Positions 9,849 to 12,528 of a stretch of DNA of 12,528 nt are shown piece by piece. Source of the DNA: Synergistaceae bacterium. Its GTDB lineage: Bacteria; Synergistota; Synergistia; Synergistales; Aminobacteriaceae. The stretch spans positions 1 to 12,528 of the forward strand of contig JAITPZ010000209.1 of NCBI GenBank assembly GCA_031289165.1, written 5' to 3'. The notes beneath the pieces are model-generated. The model did not search any database and had not been told where the DNA came from. It saw only the letters and a list, made by a program, of their open reading frames with translations. A program made the translations under genes and the position numbers. How positions within the stretch are numbered: the stretch's first letter is position 1; each line of letters begins with the position of its first letter.

Positions 9849-10970
9849 ATGATTCCATTTAATAAACCTTACCTGACGGGCAACGAGCGCGCCTGTATCG
9901 ATGAAGTTTTGCGGAACGGACGCTTCGCGGGCAATGGCGTTTTTTCTAAAAAATGCGCCGCGTGGCTGGAAGAGCGTTTGCAGTGCGCCGGAGCAATCCT
10001 CGTCCCCTCCGGAACGGCGGCGCTGGAGATGATGATGATCCTGGCCAATATCGGGCCGGGCGACGAGGTCATTCTGCCCTCCTTCACCTTCAGCTCCACG
10101 GCAAACGCGGTCGTTCTGCGCGGCGCGACGCCCGTTTTCGTCGACGTCAGGCCGGATACGATGAACATCGACGAAAATTTGATCGAAGAGGCGATCACTT
10201 TCAGGACAAAAGCCCTGTGCCCGGTGTACTACGCCGGTGTCGCCTGCGACATGGAGGCCGTCGGGGCCCTGGCAAAACGACACGGATTGCTGATCCTGGC
10301 CGACGCGGCTCAGGCGATAGGCTCGGAATACAAAGGGCAGCCTCTCTGCTCGTATGGACATATGGCGGCTTTAAGCTTTCACGAGACGAAAAACATCCAC
10401 TGCGGCGAGGGCGGCGCTCTTCTGATCAACGACCCCGCTTTCCTGGAACGCGCGGAAATCATCATGGAAAAGGGCACCGACCGCAGCAAGTTTTTCCGAG
10501 GGGAGGTCGACAAATACTCCTGGGTTGATCTGGGCTCGTCTTTTCTGGTCAGCGAGATCACGGCGGCCTTCCTGTACGCGCAGCTCGAATGCGCGGAGGA
10601 AATCATCAGACGCAGGGTGGAAATCTGGGATCGTTATTATCGGGATCTGGAGCCTCTGGAAAGGGCGGGGAAGCTCCGCAGACCGCTTCCGGTAGAAGGC
10701 TGTGTCCATAACGGCCATATTTTCTGGATTCTCCTGAACGACGCCGCGACGAGAGACCACCTGATCTACGCCCTGAAAGAGAGGGGGATCGGAGCCGTGT
10801 TCCATTACGTTCCCCTGCACAACGCGCCGATGGGTTCGCGTTTTTCCGCTCATTCTCTGCCGGTGTCGGAGGATTACGCGGCCCGACTTCTGCGTCTGCC
10901 GCTTTATTACGAGCTCGCCCACGAGGAAATAACCTGCATCGTAAAATCTTTAGAGTCGGCCCTGCCTTAG
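9849..10970 (+). CDS. wecE: dTDP-4-amino-4,6-dideoxygalactose transaminase (PLP-dependent sugar aminotransferase)
   Basis: A member of the DegT/DnrJ/EryC1/StrS family that transfers an amino group to C4 of dTDP-4-keto-6-deoxyglucose, giving dTDP-Fuc4N. The 373 residues align end to end with E. coli WecE (RffA, 376): IPFNKP at the start, LVPSGTAALEM, GDEVILPSFTFSSTANAVVLRG, VDVRPDTMNIDE, YAGVACDM, ADAAQ (Asp152, PLP ring nitrogen), SFHETKN with the PLP lysine Lys181, GEGGALLIND, EKGTDRSKFFRGEVDKY, VFHYVPLHNAP and LLRLPLYY. FFRGEVDKYSW and VFHYVPLH are characteristic of the WecE subgroup, more than of DesV- or PseC-type aminotransferases. The ribosome site GGGAGG precedes ATG 9849, 20 bases after rmlA. 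Confidence 0.95.
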   Translation: MIPFNKPYLTGNERACIDEVLRNGRFAGNGVFSKKCAAWLEERLQCAGAILVPSGTAALEMMMILANIGPGDEVILPSFTFSSTANAVVLRGATPVFVDVRPDTMNIDENLIEEAITFRTKALCPVYYAGVACDMEAVGALAKRHGLLILADAAQAIGSEYKGQPLCSYGHMAALSFHETKNIHCGEGGALLINDPAFLERAEIIMEKGTDRSKFFRGEVDKYSWVDLGSSFLVSEITAAFLYAQLECAEEIIRRRVEIWDRYYRDLEPLERAGKLRRPLPVEGCVHNGHIFWILLNDAATRDHLIYALKERGIGAVFHYVPLHNAPMGSRFSAHSLPVSEDYAARLLRLPLYYELAHEEITCIVKSLESALP

Positions 10971-10988
10971 AATTATGGAAGGTATTTC

Positions 10989-11744
10989 GTGAAAATCGTC
11001 GAGGCCCTGTGGGAGCGCCGCAACCTGGAGATGGAGGTCACGGAGATCGTTTTGGACTCCCGGGATCTGGAGAACGAGTCGAACACTCTTGAAATTTTAA
11101 GAGAGCGCCTGGTTCCCCGGCGTTATCTGCTGGTCAAAGTACCGACGGGCGCCGTGGCGTTTCTGACGAAACTGCAGGCGCTGGGTTTCATTTTTTTGGA
11201 GTGCCAGTACACCATTTCCAGGAAAATAAAAAACTACGTCATTCCGCCTGAATTTTCACCTTTAGCCAGGCGAGTTTCCTTCGAACCTCTGTCCGAGGAC
11301 CCCGCAGAGTGGGCCGAATTGTGCCGCCTCATCGGGGACGACACCTTCACCACGGACCGCGTCGCCCTGGACCCGCTGTTCAACCTGAGCGTGGCCAATA
11401 AAAGGTACAGGAACTGGTTGATGGACATGAAAGGAAACCCCTCTATTACGGTGACGCGAATCCAATACGGGGAAAAAAGCATTGGTTTTTTCGCCGGCTC
11501 CATCGACGCCGAAACCCGAACCGCTCACGGTCTCATTGGGGGAATCTTTAAAAAATATCAGGGGACAGGTCTGGGAGGAAGTATTATCCTCGGCCCTTTG
11601 GTGTTGAATGCCGCAAGAGAAATGAATAAATTTTCCACGGCGATTTCCTCCAATAACTTTGAGGTTTTTCAATGGTATGTTTTTTTTAATTTTCATATCG
11701 ATAACGCCAGCTACGTTTTCCGCTGTTACAGGGACGAAAAATAG
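10989..11744 (+). CDS. wecD: WecD-like GNAT acyltransferase, probable dTDP-Fuc4N N-acetyltransferase
   Basis: A 251-residue protein of the GNAT fold that would transfer an acetyl group from acetyl-CoA to the C4 amine of dTDP-Fuc4N, giving dTDP-Fuc4NAc. The N-terminal part (1-80) resembles the WecD N-domain (KLQALGFIFLECQ compares with E. coli LQQLGFSLVEGE). The GNAT part has FTTDRVALDP (120-129), IGFFAGSID, the acyl-CoA loop YQGTGLGG (190-197), and Asn223 followed seven residues later by Tyr230, the spacing of the proposed WecD active-site Asn and Tyr. Overall identity to E. coli WecD looks low, so the acyl donor and exact substrate are inferred mainly from position directly after wecE (18-base gap). 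The start is GTG 10989, with GGAAGG about 6 bases upstream. An aminoacyl or other acyl donor is an open alternative. Confidence 0.8.
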   Translation: MKIVEALWERRNLEMEVTEIVLDSRDLENESNTLEILRERLVPRRYLLVKVPTGAVAFLTKLQALGFIFLECQYTISRKIKNYVIPPEFSPLARRVSFEPLSEDPAEWAELCRLIGDDTFTTDRVALDPLFNLSVANKRYRNWLMDMKGNPSITVTRIQYGEKSIGFFAGSIDAETRTAHGLIGGIFKKYQGTGLGGSIILGPLVLNAAREMNKFSTAISSNNFEVFQWYVFFNFHIDNASYVFRCYRDEK

Positions 11745-11767
11745 TTGGGAACATTCGGAGGAGTTCG

Positions 11768-12528
11768 ATGAAAAAAATATTGATCGCTGGCGGTGGATAC
11801 GCGGATATACCGATGATTGTCGCCGCCAAAAATTTGGGCCACTACGTGATCACCACAGGAAATCGACCGGACGAACTGGGGCACACCTGTTCAGATGAAT
11901 ACCACGACGTGGATTTCTCCGATAAAGAAGGGCTTCTTCATCTGGCCCAAAAGTTGAAAATCGACGGGATATGTCCCTGCTGCAACGATTTTTCCGCTCT
12001 TTCCTCCGCTTACGTGGCGGAAAAAATGGGTTTGCCGGGGCTCGATTCCTGTGATGTTCTGGAAACCCTGCTGCACAAGGATCGTTTTCGCCGGTTTGCG
12101 GCGAAATGGAATATCCCTGTCCCTCACGCAGGCGGCTTTTTGTCGGTGGAGGAGGCGATGCGGGAAATAGACTCGTTCAAATTCCCCGTGCTGGTAAAAC
12201 CCGTCGACCTGACGGGGGGCAAGGGCATTTCCAGGCTGGAGGACAAAAATGGGCTGGCGAGGGCGGTGGAATACGCTCTGGCGCGTTCCAAAACAAACCG
12301 CTTTCTGATCGAAGAATATGTGACGCCGGAGGATTGTCACCATAATTTCGTGGCCTTTTTGTCTCAGGGAAAGGTCGTTTTCTACAACTCCGATAATGAG
12401 CACTATTTCAAAAATCCCTTTCTGGTCTGGGGTATGAGCGTTCCCACGAAATCCCCCAGGGGCGTCGATGAAAAACTTTGCAAAATAAGTGAACATGTCG
12501 CCTCCATCCTGCAATTGAAGTCAGGAAT
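11768..12528 (+). CDS. ATP-grasp family ligase, N-terminal part (cut by window edge)
   Basis: The first 253 codons of an ATP-grasp enzyme of the carbamoyl-phosphate-synthase-like / biotin-carboxylase-like type. The N-terminal pre-ATP-grasp domain begins MKKILIAGGGYADIPMIVAAKNLG, a Rossmann-like start. The ATP-grasp core follows with HKDRFRRFAAKWNIPVP (103-119), FPVLVKPVDLTGGKGI (139-154; Lys144 and the glycine-rich loop over ATP) and FLIEEYV (179-185). The metal-binding C-terminal part lies beyond the window. Such enzymes activate a carboxylate as acyl-phosphate and join it to an amine or other nucleophile; the substrates cannot be told here. The start is clear: GGAGGAG lies about 5 bases before ATG 11768, 23 bases after the acyltransferase gene, so it belongs to the same operon. 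A role in attaching an amino acid or other acid to an amino sugar, or in making a glycan precursor, is a guess. Confidence 0.85.
   Translation, partial: MKKILIAGGGYADIPMIVAAKNLGHYVITTGNRPDELGHTCSDEYHDVDFSDKEGLLHLAQKLKIDGICPCCNDFSALSSAYVAEKMGLPGLDSCDVLETLLHKDRFRRFAAKWNIPVPHAGGFLSVEEAMREIDSFKFPVLVKPVDLTGGKGISRLEDKNGLARAVEYALARSKTNRFLIEEYVTPEDCHHNFVAFLSQGKVVFYNSDNEHYFKNPFLVWGMSVPTKSPRGVDEKLCKISEHVASILQLKSG

Overview
The window is a chromosomal segment of an unidentified bacterium. It has moderately high G+C (roughly mid-to-high fifties per cent by eye), genes packed closely on both strands, and no transposase, integrase, tRNA, rRNA or CRISPR array that I can see. The family mix is a TPP-riboswitch-controlled ThiW, a T. 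maritima-type butanol dehydrogenase remnant, a class II fumarase and a large hybrid sensor kinase paired with an HD-GYP regulator. This mix fits an anaerobic or fermentative bacterium, and Synergistota or a Firmicutes-like anaerobe would be reasonable. That placement is inference; the sequence alone does not fix the phylum.

Left part (1-5169, all minus strand): a two-gene signalling operon is read right to left. It starts with a membrane hybrid histidine kinase (Cache-like sensor, PAS, HisKA, HATPase, REC, HPt and a helical tail). A response regulator with a REC domain and an HD-GYP (cyclic-di-GMP phosphodiesterase) domain follows. Directly after the regulator's stop codon, in the same reading frame, lies the body of an iron-dependent alcohol/butanol dehydrogenase that has lost its first ~100 residues and has no start codon. 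It looks like a 5'-truncated gene remnant.

Middle (5170-7740): a 237-base intergenic region separates the kinase from a divergent, complete class II fumarase gene (fumC). Convergent with fumC is thiW, the substrate-binding membrane component of an ECF-type thiamine-precursor transporter. A strong GC-rich hairpin lies between them. Upstream of thiW the whole control cassette can be read: a sigma70-like promoter, a TPP riboswitch aptamer, a 7-base antiterminator pairing, an intrinsic terminator, then a Shine-Dalgarno sequence and a GTG start. The usual ATG-type upstream start would fall between the aptamer and the terminator, so the gene must start further downstream than the longest open frame suggests.

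Right part (7743-12528, plus strand): a tightly packed sugar-nucleotide operon, rmlB-rmlA-wecE-wecD, followed by a partial ATP-grasp ligase gene. RmlA makes dTDP-glucose, RmlB makes dTDP-4-keto-6-deoxyglucose, WecE transaminates C4 to give dTDP-4-amino-4,6-dideoxygalactose (dTDP-Fuc4N), and the WecD-like GNAT enzyme would acylate that amine (dTDP-Fuc4NAc). No rmlC or rmlD is seen, so rmlA and rmlB appear here as feeders of an amino-sugar branch rather than of rhamnose. The ATP-grasp enzyme at the right edge is the least explained gene. Its position suggests a carboxylate-amine ligation linked to the surface glycan, but this is speculative.

I did not find a clearly new biological system. The items most worth a second look are the truncated dehydrogenase joined at the stop codon of the HD-GYP gene, the WecE/WecD/ATP-grasp association, the HD-GYP protein with altered first metal-ligand motif, and the fully readable TPP switch.
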